This document shows positions 26,591-33,235 of a stretch of DNA of 64,000 nt, piece by piece (position 1 is the first letter of the stretch; every line of letters starts with the position of its first letter). The position numbers were made by a program, and so were the translations under genes. The DNA lies in NCBI RefSeq assembly GCF_003217775.1, contig NZ_QJVJ01000005.1, positions 186,001-250,000 of the forward strand, in the 5' to 3' direction. The notes beneath the pieces are model-generated. The model had not been told where the DNA came from. It worked only from the letters and a program-made list of their open reading frames with translations, and made no database searches. This DNA is from Paenibacillus flagellatus (GTDB taxonomy: Bacteria; Bacillota; Bacilli; Paenibacillales; NBRC-103111).

Positions 26591-27313
26591 ATGACACGAA
26601 TTCGAATGCTGCTGCCGCTCCTGCTTCTGCTCGCCGCGCTGCTTCCGGGATGCGCCTCCCCTGCCGGAGGCCGGGCGCCCGACGACTTGGCCGGCATATG
26701 GAGCCGCTACCCCGAGTTGAAAGGAAGGCCGTATACGACCGCCGAGGTGAAGCGGGTCGTCGACGGCGATACGTTCGAGACGAAAGCGGGCGACAAAGTG
26801 CGCCTGATCGGGATGAACACGCCCGAGACGGTCAAGCCGAACAGTCCGGTCGAGGCGTACGGCAAAGAAGCGAGCGCCTATACGAAGAAACGGCTGACGG
26901 GCCAAACCGTCTACCTGTTCGCCGACGCGGGGGACAAAGACAAGTACGGCCGGCTGCTGCGCTACGCGTTCATTCGCGGCGAATCCGAGATGTTCAACGA
27001 GACGCTGCTGAAGGAAGGATATGCGAACACGATGACGATCCAGCCGAACGTCATGTTCGCCAAAACGTTCGTGGAGGCGGAGCGCGAGGCGCGGAACGGC
27101 GGCAAAGGCTTGTGGGGCAAAAGCGGAGCCGCCTCCGGAGCTGCAGCCGGCGCTTCCTGCAAGGAGCCGAAAATCAAAGGGAACATCAATGCGAAGCACG
27201 AAAAAATTTATCACGTGCCCGGCGGACGCTCGTACGAGCAGACGAAAGCGGAAGCGATGTTTTGTACGGAGGACGAAGCGGAAGCGGCCGGCTTCCGCAA
27301 GGCGGGTGAATGA
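26591..27313 (+). CDS. Thermonuclease-family lipoprotein with C-terminal Ada-like cysteine region (240 aa)
   Basis: A signal peptide ends in a lipobox LLPGC with lipidated Cys21, so the enzyme is probably membrane-anchored on the outside. The staphylococcal-nuclease domain (about 50-175) shows VVDGDTFE, VRLIGMNTPE, DKYGRLLRYAF and GGKGLWG, which include the catalytic Arg/Glu positions. A C-terminal part from Cys194 to Cys226 (KGNINAKHEKIYHVPG...MFCTEDEAEAAGFRKA) matches the short Ada-type metal-binding region seen at the end of many such nucleases. It is divergent from the XPB helicase and ends at a bidirectional terminator. Confidence 0.92.
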   Translation: MTRIRMLLPLLLLLAALLPGCASPAGGRAPDDLAGIWSRYPELKGRPYTTAEVKRVVDGDTFETKAGDKVRLIGMNTPETVKPNSPVEAYGKEASAYTKKRLTGQTVYLFADAGDKDKYGRLLRYAFIRGESEMFNETLLKEGYANTMTIQPNVMFAKTFVEAEREARNGGKGLWGKSGAASGAAAGASCKEPKIKGNINAKHEKIYHVPGGRSYEQTKAEAMFCTEDEAEAAGFRKAGE

Positions 27314-27314
27314 A

Positions 27315-27355
27315 TAACGAACGAAAGACCGCCTCGGGCGGTCTTTCGTTCGTTA
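27315..27355. terminator. Bidirectional terminator between the nuclease and DinB genes
   Basis: A perfect 19-bp inverted repeat with a 3-nt loop separates two convergent genes. The arms carry A-rich/T-rich ends in both directions. Confidence 0.88.
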
Positions 27356-27367
27356 TGGCGCTCCCGC

Positions 27368-27865
27368 TCAGACGCGGGGCTTCTCGCCTTGGGCGATCCA
27401 GTCGTCGCGGGTCGGACCGAGCACGTCCGGCACGCGCAGCCCCGCTTGGCGCATGAGCACCGTCATCTGTCCGCGATGATGAATTTCGTGCCGCAGCGAA
27501 AACCGGAGCGACGCGCCGTTCTTCCAATCCTCTCCGAACATGTTCACGACGCGCGACAACGTCTCGTCGGTCCATTGGCTCCGCAAGGCGCGCATGAACG
27601 TTTGCGTCATCCGGCGATATTCGGCGGCGATCGCCGCGGCCGACGAAGGAGCTTCCTCGGCGGCCAACGGTTCGTCATACGATAAGCCCAAATAGGTCAT
27701 ATAGTTGTACGAGCCGACGATATGCCAGGCGATCTGGCCGAGCGTCCGGTAATCGGCCGCCACGGCCTGCCCGAGCGATTCGTCCGTAAGCGAATCGAGC
27801 ACGCGCGCCGTAATAGCGGTCTCCGTCTCGAATTCTTCCAAGAAAGCGTCGATCGATGTGAACAT
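27368..27865 (-). CDS. DinB-family protein (165 aa)
   Basis: A four-helix-bundle protein of the DinB/YfiT superfamily, whose characterised members are metal-dependent thiol S-transferases, including bacillithiol transferases. The first metal His is in IAWHIVGSYN near residue 49 and the others in HEIHHRGQMTVLMRQAG near 130-134. Tyr-rich and Trp residues around the pocket fit the family. The ATG at 27865 follows GGAGGG. Upstream is a -10 box (27900-27905) and a 23-bp site nearly identical to that in front of the WYL-ABM gene, which suggests joint control. Confidence 0.88.
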   Translation of the reverse strand: MFTSIDAFLEEFETETAITARVLDSLTDESLGQAVAADYRTLGQIAWHIVGSYNYMTYLGLSYDEPLAAEEAPSSAAAIAAEYRRMTQTFMRALRSQWTDETLSRVVNMFGEDWKNGASLRFSLRHEIHHRGQMTVLMRQAGLRVPDVLGPTRDDWIAQGEKPRV

Positions 27866-27899
27866 CTTCGTTCCCTCCACTATTCGTTTTTCATCTCCC

Positions 27900-27905
27900 A
27901 TTATA
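27900..27905 (-). promoter_or_regulatory. -10 box of the DinB gene
   Basis: TATAAT on the minus strand, 35 bp upstream of the ATG. There is no -35 hexamer at the usual 17-bp distance; the palindrome at 27911-27933 lies there instead. Confidence 0.7.
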
Positions 27906-27910
27906 ACGAG

Positions 27911-27933
27911 CGATCGCTGACAGGCGCGGTCAG
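27911..27933. promoter_or_regulatory. Candidate operator, copy 1 (DinB promoter)
   Basis: The core CTGACAGGCGCGGTCAG is a palindrome with CTGAC/GTCAG arms. Extended by CGATCG it matches 20 of 23 bases of the copy at 29509-29531. It begins 46 bp upstream of the start codon, occupying the -35 region. Likely bound by the adjacent WYL regulator (inference). Confidence 0.7.
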
Positions 27934-28074
27934 TCATTTTCACATTCCCCCGAAAAATAAGAAAAGCTTCCGACCGGAGCTTTTCGATGAGGTACATTCG
28001 TGTTATTGCGATATAACTTATTTTTGGTGAAGAGAGTTGCATTCGCTTTCGTGCTTTAGCATTTCTATAACGTT

Positions 28075-28097
28075 AAAAAAACCGCCCTCGCGAGCGG
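28075..28097 (-). terminator. Terminator of the WYL-ABM gene
   Basis: A 6-bp stem CCGCTC / GGGCGG closes a GCGA (GNRA) tetraloop, followed by seven T residues on the minus strand, 43 nt past the stop at 28140. Confidence 0.88.
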
Positions 28098-28139
28098 CGA
28101 GTGCGGCCATCTATAACCATTTCTGCCCTTCATCCGGTT

Positions 28140-29462
28140 TTACCGGTATCCTTTGCCTCCGAGCGGACGAAGCTTGACCGGCTCGACGCCCGCGATGAGC
28201 GGCTTCGCCCGCATGATCATGGCCAGCGTCTCCTCGTCGCGCAGCGAAGCTTCATGCGCCGCGGCGTCACGCCACAGCTCCGTCACCCAAATCGTATCGG
28301 GATCGTCTTCGGCGACGTTGACGATATAAAGCTCGCAGCCTTCGGTCGTTTCCGCCTGCTCCGCCGCCTCCAGCAAGATGGCCGCCAGCGCTTCCCCCTG
28401 ACCCGGATGCGCCTTGAGCTTGCCGTACATCGCAAATTTGCCCATCGTCTCACCCTCCTTCCCGGGACGGCACTCCGCTTCCGTCCCCGTCTTGTTTTTC
28501 ATCTCCCCGTAATGATCGGCCAACTCTCCGCACAGATCCGCCATCCGCTCGATCAGAAAGTCCGGCTCGACGATCGTCAGCGCCTTGCCGTAGGGCAGCA
28601 AAAAATACGGGACATATTTCTGCAAGGAAGACGTCCCGATTTGGTACGCCGCATGGCCATCCCCGCGTTCGACGACCGTATGGGCGAACAGCCAGTGCTG
28701 GCCGAGCAGGTCCAGCACGCGCTCGTCTCCCCGCAGGCGCACGAGCGTCACCTCATCCGCATCGAGGGCGTCGGGCAGCAGCTCGCGCAGAAGATGCTCC
28801 TTCGCGGAGAAGCCGTCGGGGCGCTCGAACCGCCGCTCGGCCGGCTCCAGCCGGACGATGCGGTCCGCCCGGAAGCTGCGCAGCTGTCCGCGCAGGCAGC
28901 AGAAGCCGACCGTATACCAGGCGCCCTTCCAATGAACGATGCCATACGGATCGAAGATGCGGGCAACGGGCGCTTCCCCCTTGCCCTTGTCGTACTCCAT
29001 CTTCACGGAACGCCCGTGGGAGGCCGCTTCCTCCAGCGCGCGAAGCGTCTCCCTCTGCCGCACCTCGACGGGCGGATGGATGACCGAGAACGCGTCCATA
29101 TGGCGCTCGATCCGGTCCAGCTGCTCCTCGTTCGTGTACCGCTTCAGCTTGTCGATCGCCCGGCCGAGCGCCTCCCCGAACGGATAGCCCGCTTCCCGGG
29201 CGAACGTCGAAGCTTGCACGAGCGCTTTCTGCTCCTCCATGTCGAACAGCAGCGGCGACTCGGCAAAATGGTCCAAAATGCGGTAGCCGCCGTTCGGGCC
29301 CGATTCGGCGACGATGGGAACGCCGCTCGCGCACAACGAATCGATGCACCGGTAGACGGTCCGGATATGAATCTCCAGCTCGTCCGCCAGCTGCTGGGCC
29401 GTCATTCGCCGGCCCTCTCGGAGCAGCCATAAAATGGACAGCATGTTCGTCGATTTGGACAT
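28140..29462 (-). CDS. WYL-domain transcriptional regulator fused to a C-terminal ABM (monooxygenase-like) domain (440 aa)
   Basis: The N-terminal winged helix-turn-helix (1-60, with AQQLADELEIHIRTVYRCID) and WYL region (about 140-215, FDPYGIVHWKGAWYTVGF) make a YafY/DeoR-like ligand-responsive regulator extending to about 325. A hydrophilic linker (KNKTGTEAECRPGKEG) leads to a complete dimeric ferredoxin-like antibiotic-biosynthesis-monooxygenase domain from Met340 to the end (MGKFAMYGKLKAHPG, then YIVNVAEDDPDTIWVTELW). An in-frame ATG at 28445 opens that domain seven bases after AAGGAGGG, so a separate 101-aa ABM protein may also be made. A palindromic site sits in its promoter and recurs at the DinB gene. 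The fusion may be recent; a sequencing error removing a stop is possible. Confidence 0.85.
   Translation of the reverse strand: MSKSTNMLSILWLLREGRRMTAQQLADELEIHIRTVYRCIDSLCASGVPIVAESGPNGGYRILDHFAESPLLFDMEEQKALVQASTFAREAGYPFGEALGRAIDKLKRYTNEEQLDRIERHMDAFSVIHPPVEVRQRETLRALEEAASHGRSVKMEYDKGKGEAPVARIFDPYGIVHWKGAWYTVGFCCLRGQLRSFRADRIVRLEPAERRFERPDGFSAKEHLLRELLPDALDADEVTLVRLRGDERVLDLLGQHWLFAHTVVERGDGHAAYQIGTSSLQKYVPYFLLPYGKALTIVEPDFLIERMADLCGELADHYGEMKNKTGTEAECRPGKEGETMGKFAMYGKLKAHPGQGEALAAILLEAAEQAETTEGCELYIVNVAEDDPDTIWVTELWRDAAAHEASLRDEETLAMIMRAKPLIAGVEPVKLRPLGGKGYR
28453..28460 (-). promoter_or_regulatory. Internal Shine-Dalgarno site before the ABM domain
   Basis: AAGGAGGG on the minus strand lies seven bases before the in-frame ATG at 28445, inside the WYL-ABM reading frame. 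This is better than the site of the gene itself and marks a likely internal or ancestral start. Confidence 0.65.
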
Positions 29463-29497
29463 GATTCGGTCACCGCCTGTCGCCTCGAACTAATTCC

Positions 29498-29503
29498 ATC
29501 ATA
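29498..29503 (-). promoter_or_regulatory. -10 box of the WYL-ABM gene
   Basis: TATGAT on the minus strand, 36 bp upstream of the ATG at 29462, with the palindrome at 29509-29531 occupying the -35 region, as at the DinB gene. Confidence 0.6.
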
Positions 29504-29508
29504 CGCGA

Positions 29509-29531
29509 CGATCACTGACAAGCACGGTCAG
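29509..29531. promoter_or_regulatory. Candidate operator, copy 2 (WYL-ABM promoter)
   Basis: The core CTGACAAGCACGGTCAG has the same CTGAC/GTCAG arms as copy 1 and begins 47 bp upstream of the start codon. Suggests autoregulation by the WYL protein. Confidence 0.7.
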
Positions 29532-29564
29532 CATTTCCTGAAAAAACCGAGGACGTTTGCCGTA

Positions 29565-29897
29565 TTACGTCTCACGCGGCGTTCGTCCGGCCAGCTTCGC
29601 GAACACGTCGGACATGCTGCGCATCCGCTCCTCCACCTTTCGGGCCGCCGCGTCGAGCGTAAAGCCGTCGTCCATCAGTTCCTTGACGAGCAATATTTTT
29701 TTAATGTTCAAATAATCGTATTTCCGCGTGCCGCCTTCCCCGTCCTTCGAAGAGACGATGATGCCTTTCTCTTCCCAGTATCGGATTTGGCGCTGCGGCA
29801 CGCCCGTAATGTCCGACACTTCCCCGATGCCGACGACGAGCTTGCGCAGCAGGTCGAAATCGAGCAGGACGTGCTCCGGTTGATCTTTCGGTTCCAT
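29565..29897 (-). CDS. MerR-family transcriptional regulator (110 aa)
   Basis: A short MerR protein, consisting of the winged helix-turn-helix (about 20-85) with IGEVSDITGVPQRQIRYWEEKGI and a brief C-terminal helix, with no effector domain. This size recalls GlnR/TnrA-like and small MerR repressors that bind DNA as dimers. ATG 29897 lies behind GGAGGAG. It is divergent from the tautomerase gene. Repeated AACTTAT half-sites overlap both promoters in the 164-bp gap, so it probably represses itself and the tautomerase operon (inference). Confidence 0.88.
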   Translation of the reverse strand: MEPKDQPEHVLLDFDLLRKLVVGIGEVSDITGVPQRQIRYWEEKGIIVSSKDGEGGTRKYDYLNIKKILLVKELMDDGFTLDAAARKVEERMRSMSDVFAKLAGRTPRET

Positions 29898-29931
29898 TGC
29901 GACTCCTCCAAGCTTGCGTTTCCTTGAAGCT

Positions 29932-29960
29932 ATTTTACGACAAACGAAACTTATTTACAA
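29932..29960 (-). promoter_or_regulatory. Promoter of the MerR gene
   Basis: TTGTAA (29955-29960) and TAAAAT (29932-29937) are 17 bp apart on the minus strand. An AACTTAT box (29948-29954) lies in the spacer. Confidence 0.65.
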
Positions 29961-30028
29961 CGATTCGAAACTTATTGACATCAATTGTAGATATGTTACA
30001 ATTAACGCAAATAAGTTGCGCAACTTAT
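29948..30028. promoter_or_regulatory. Cluster of four AACTTAT half-sites in the MerR/tautomerase intergenic region
   Basis: AACTTAT occurs at 29948-29954, 29969-29975 and 30022-30028, and inverted at 30011-30017. The last two form the perfect 18-bp palindrome ATAAGTTGCGCAACTTAT. The first two lie exactly 21 bp apart, within the longer direct repeat CGAAACTTATT. They overlap the MerR promoter spacer, the tautomerase -35 and its start region, as expected for a repressor operator. Confidence 0.75.
29975..30002 (+). promoter_or_regulatory. Promoter of the tautomerase operon
   Basis: A consensus TTGACA (29975-29980) and TACAAT (29997-30002) with a 16-bp spacer. Transcription should begin near 30009, just before the 18-bp palindrome. 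Confidence 0.8.
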
Positions 30029-30061
30029 CCAAATCATTCGAATCGATAGGAGCGATCAAAT

Positions 30062-30304
30062 ATGCCGATCATTAATGTGGACTGCTGGGAAGGGTTCAAT
30101 GCGGAGCAAAAGCAGCAATGGATTCGCGGCTTGACGGACGTGACGGTCAACCTGTTCAATCTGCCGCCCGACAAAGTGCTTGTCATCCTGCGCGAGACGT
30201 CGGTGGCGAATTGGGGGCAGGCCGGTACGGTGGCGACCGACCCGGATTTTCTCGACAAAAGCCGGATCACGACGGTAGAGCGTCTCCAAGGGGAGCCGGC
30301 ATGA
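30062..30304 (+). CDS. 4-oxalocrotonate tautomerase-like protein (80 aa)
   Basis: A tautomerase-superfamily subunit. After Met removal the catalytic Pro1 would be exposed (MPIINVDCWEGF), and the fold has the usual beta-alpha-beta order with LFNLPPDKVLVILRETSVANWGQAG. These enzymes form hexamers and move protons in keto-enol substrates; family length is about 60-80. The ATG at 30062 follows TAGGAGCG. It shares a divergent control region with the MerR gene, and its stop overlaps the start of the next gene (ATGA). The substrate is unknown. Confidence 0.88.
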   Translation: MPIINVDCWEGFNAEQKQQWIRGLTDVTVNLFNLPPDKVLVILRETSVANWGQAGTVATDPDFLDKSRITTVERLQGEPA

Positions 30305-30873
30305 AAACGGCGGAGAACGCCGGACTCGAACGGACGCTTCGAATCGTGGACATCCCGGACGAGTACGAGTTCCGCTCCGCGCATGACCGCCGGCAGAACG
30401 GGGAGGACGTGCGCGTCGTCCGGCACGAGAAGAAATCGGGCGTCAACAACGGCTTAGGAGGGGAGCACGTCTCGTTTACGGTCGAGCGAACCGGCATGAG
30501 GCTGCTCGGCTACACGCGAATCGACGCCGGCGACGCCGAGGGGCCACTCCCCGATCGGGAGCGAACGGCCGCCATCGCGTCCGCTTTCCTCGATCGAGTG
30601 GAGCCGGGACTGTCGCTGCGACTGCGCCATTTATGGACCGACCGGCACGACGAGCGCGTCACCGTCGTCCGGGACGGGAGGCGCGTCACCGTTCCGATTC
30701 CCTGCATGAAATACAAGTGCTATTCGGAGCAGGACGACAGCTATGCATGGGTGATCGTCGGTGCCGAGGGACGAATCGTCTCGTTCGAGCAGGGGATGGT
30801 CTGGCGGGACGGCCGCGTTACCGAGAAATGGCTTCACGATTCGTGGATAGCGGAGAGAATGAAAGGGAAGTAA
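30301..30873 (+). CDS. Hypothetical protein coupled to the tautomerase (190 aa)
   Basis: Not recognised. The product is soluble and highly charged, with no signal peptide. The C-terminal half (YSEQDDSYAWVIVGAEGRIV, then FEQGMVWRDGRVTEKWLHD) has the strand pattern of PepSY-like or YcdB-like domains, which is only a weak structural hint. Two cysteines (in PCMKYKCY) lie near residue 137. The ATG overlaps the tautomerase stop, so the two are translated together under the same promoter and probably the same MerR control. It ends at a bidirectional terminator. Confidence 0.75.
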   Translation: MKTAENAGLERTLRIVDIPDEYEFRSAHDRRQNGEDVRVVRHEKKSGVNNGLGGEHVSFTVERTGMRLLGYTRIDAGDAEGPLPDRERTAAIASAFLDRVEPGLSLRLRHLWTDRHDERVTVVRDGRRVTVPIPCMKYKCYSEQDDSYAWVIVGAEGRIVSFEQGMVWRDGRVTEKWLHDSWIAERMKGK

Positions 30874-30878
30874 AGAAG

Positions 30879-30924
30879 AAACCCCAAAAGCGCGGAACGT
30901 CTTTCGTCCGCTTTTTTGGGGTTT
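30879..30924. terminator. Bidirectional terminator between the tautomerase operon and CBS gene
   Basis: AAACCCCAAAAGCG pairs with CGCTTTTTTGGGGTTT around a loop, between two convergent genes. Confidence 0.85.
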
Positions 30925-30932
30925 CGTTCTCG

Positions 30933-31370
30933 TTATCGGGCCGTCGCCATATGGTCGACGTTTTCCGATATTTCGCTGAGCGCTTGACCGGCTTCGTTCA
31001 CGAACACTTCGCGAACGGCCAAGTCCGCGATCGCGACGACGCCGACGAGCTCGCCGTTTTCGACGACGGGCAGGCGGCGAATTTTTTCGCGGGCCATCAG
31101 CTTGGCGGCTTCATCCACGGTCGTCTCCGGCGTCACGGTTCTCACGTCTTTCGAGATGACCTCCTCGACCGCCGTCGAGCCGGAATGCTTCTCGGCATAG
31201 CCGCGAATGACAAGGTCGCGGTCGGTGACGACGCCGACCAGCTTTTTGCCTTCCACGACGGGAATGAAGCCGATGTCGTTCATTTTCATTTTGACTGCGA
31301 TTTCGTAAATGTTGTCCTTCGGCGTGACGGTCACGCAGTCGGTGCTCATGATCTCTTTGATCGTTTTCAT
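30933..31370 (-). CDS. CBS-domain pair protein (145 aa)
   Basis: Two CBS motifs fill the protein (about 5-60 with MNDIGFIPVVEGKKLVGVVT, and 75-130 with IRRLPVVENGELVGVVAIAD), forming one Bateman module that typically binds adenine nucleotides. The stretch VTDRDLVIRG is the standard ligand-side sequence. Length matches stand-alone YrpB/YtoI-like small CBS proteins. ATG 31370 is preceded by a weak site. AcuB, the CBS protein of the B. subtilis acu operon, is absent from the acu locus here, but AcuB has an additional ACT domain, so this is not simply a moved acuB. Confidence 0.9.
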   Translation of the reverse strand: MKTIKEIMSTDCVTVTPKDNIYEIAVKMKMNDIGFIPVVEGKKLVGVVTDRDLVIRGYAEKHSGSTAVEEVISKDVRTVTPETTVDEAAKLMAREKIRRLPVVENGELVGVVAIADLAVREVFVNEAGQALSEISENVDHMATAR

Positions 31371-31479
31371 CGGGGCTCCTCCTCTGCAGTCGGTTTGACG
31401 GATTGCATCGTTAGGTTCCCCCGCATCGGGAGGAGACATCCCTGTGAGTTTGTGCCATCGAATAATCCGAAATGCAGGC

Positions 31480-32655
31480 TCAACCGCCGCCGTTCAAAAA
31501 ATCCTCGGCCATGCTCGCAAGCAGCGCAGCCGATTGCAGCATCGACGTCTCGTCGATATCGAATTTCGGATGATGGTGCGGGGCGTCGATGCCGGCCTCG
31601 GCGTTGCCCGCTCCGACGAACATGAAGCAGCCCGGCGCGCGATGCAAATAATAGGCGAAATCTTCTCCCGCCATAATAAGCGGACTTTGCCTCACCCGCT
31701 CGGAGCCGAACAGGCGCCCGGCCACGCGGGAAAACCGTTCCGATTCGGCCGCATCGTTCACGACCGGCGGATAGCCGACCTTGTAATCGAGCTCGATGTC
31801 GGCGCCGAACAAATCGCCGGTCGATTCGCAAATCCGTTTCATCCGTTCGACGATCCGGTCTCTCGTCTCGACGCTGAACGAGCGAACGGTTCCGTTCAAG
31901 TACGCCGACTCCGCGATGACGTTGAAGCCGTTGCCCGCCTGAAGCTTCCCGACCGAGACGACGCAGGGCTCGACCGGATCGACGCTGCGGCTCGCGATCG
32001 TCTGCAGGTTGACGACGAGGTGGCTGGCGACGACGATGCTGTCCACCGTCTCGTGGGGAAGCCCGCCGTGTCCGCCTTTGCCGCGAATCTGGATGACGAA
32101 CTCGTCGGCGGCCGCCATAAGCGGGCCCGGGCGCGAATAGACGGTTCCCGCCGGGAACGGCGTCCATAGGTGCACCCCGTATACCGCATCGACGCCGTCC
32201 ATGGCGCCGTCCGCGATCATCGGTGCGGCTCCGCCCGGACTGATCTCCTCCGCCGGCTGGAACAAAAACCGGACGCTCCCGCGCAAGTCGCCTTTATTCG
32301 CCGCGAAGACGTTCGCCACCGCCAGCAGCGCCGACGTATGGGCGTCGTGTCCGCACGCGTGCATGACGCCCGGAACCGTCGAGGCGTATTCGCACGTCTT
32401 TTCGTCTTGGATCGGCAGCGCGTCCATGTCCGCCCGCAGCGCCACCGTCGGCCCTTCGCCGCCTCTTACGGTGGCGACGATGCCGTAGCCGCCGACGTTC
32501 GTCCGGACGTCGAGCCCCCATTGCGTCAGCAAATCGGCGACGAAAGCGGACGTCTGCCGCTCCCCGTACGAAAGCTCGGGATACCGGTGCAGATGTCGAC
32601 GCCACCGGACCATGTCCGGGTACAACCGGCTCAGCGCTTCGACCGTCTTGTCCAT
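31480..32655 (-). CDS. M20-family amidohydrolase / aminoacylase-like metallopeptidase (391 aa)
   Basis: A di-zinc hydrolase of the M20D group, which removes N-acyl or indole-type conjugates from amino acids. Motifs: RADMDALPIQ near 74, HACGHDAHTSALLAVA near 100 (Cys and His ligands), FQPAEEISPGGA with catalytic Glu near 135, and GGHGGLPHETVDS in the dimerisation domain. A HHHPKFDID metal-ligand segment is near the C-terminus. ATG 32655 follows GGAGGTG. The gene is alone on the minus strand; a short gap separates its stop from the CBS gene start. Confidence 0.92.
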   Translation of the reverse strand: MDKTVEALSRLYPDMVRWRRHLHRYPELSYGERQTSAFVADLLTQWGLDVRTNVGGYGIVATVRGGEGPTVALRADMDALPIQDEKTCEYASTVPGVMHACGHDAHTSALLAVANVFAANKGDLRGSVRFLFQPAEEISPGGAAPMIADGAMDGVDAVYGVHLWTPFPAGTVYSRPGPLMAAADEFVIQIRGKGGHGGLPHETVDSIVVASHLVVNLQTIASRSVDPVEPCVVSVGKLQAGNGFNVIAESAYLNGTVRSFSVETRDRIVERMKRICESTGDLFGADIELDYKVGYPPVVNDAAESERFSRVAGRLFGSERVRQSPLIMAGEDFAYYLHRAPGCFMFVGAGNAEAGIDAPHHHPKFDIDETSMLQSAALLASMAEDFLNGGG

Positions 32656-32868
32656 GCTTCCACCTCCGTCAATCGCATCGTAATCGTATTCCTTCCATTG
32701 TACCAAATGCCGGCTTCCGTTTCATCCGCATCGGCGGAATCGCCATCAAATGTTTAAAACTCCGCGTCTTAATAGGCTTGCGCATGTAGGGGAAACATAC
32801 TATCATGAATAGAGGACTGCACGCCTATCGGAAGTTACTTTTAACGAAACGCAGGAGGTTTCCCTATC

Positions 32869-33216
32869 GTGATTATCGAGAATAGCGGCATCAAAGGCTT
32901 GAAAAGCGATCTGGCCCATCTGGACGGCGCATCGTCGAAGCTCGGCTTCGTGCGTTGGCAGTGGGAATATTATCGCGCTACATACGATTTGAAATTGGAA
33001 GATAAAGCGAACAAGGCGGATTATTACCTCCGCTTCAACACGAGAGCCGTCGAAGGCAAGCTCGAATCCCCTTACGCGATTCTCGTGCTGGAGGACGCCT
33101 ACATCGGACGGTCCACGTTTCCTCACGGTCTCGACTATCAATCGCCGGTACCGGATCAAATTTTGAAGCTCGCGAACCAAAAGCTGGCCGAGCTGAAGAA
33201 GCAGCTGAGCGAATAA
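32869..33216 (+). CDS. YugN-like family protein (115 aa)
   Basis: A small conserved Bacillales protein of unknown function (PF08868-like). It opens MIIENSGIKGLKSDLAHLDG and carries the family core GFVRWQWEYYRATYDLKLED, with an acidic middle and Lys-rich end. The GTG start at 32869 lies ten bases after AGGAGG. It ends 19 nt before the ftsW-like gene and is probably cotranscribed with it. In the 160-bp upstream gap no other gene is seen; it must contain divergent promoters with the M20 gene. Confidence 0.85.
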   Translation: MIIENSGIKGLKSDLAHLDGASSKLGFVRWQWEYYRATYDLKLEDKANKADYYLRFNTRAVEGKLESPYAILVLEDAYIGRSTFPHGLDYQSPVPDQILKLANQKLAELKKQLSE

Positions 33217-33235
33217 ACGAGAAGGCGGAACCGAT

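Noticed and set aside
30933-31370. CBS protein as a relocated AcuB
   Set aside because: It has only two CBS motifs, without the ACT domain of AcuB, and lies far from the acu genes.
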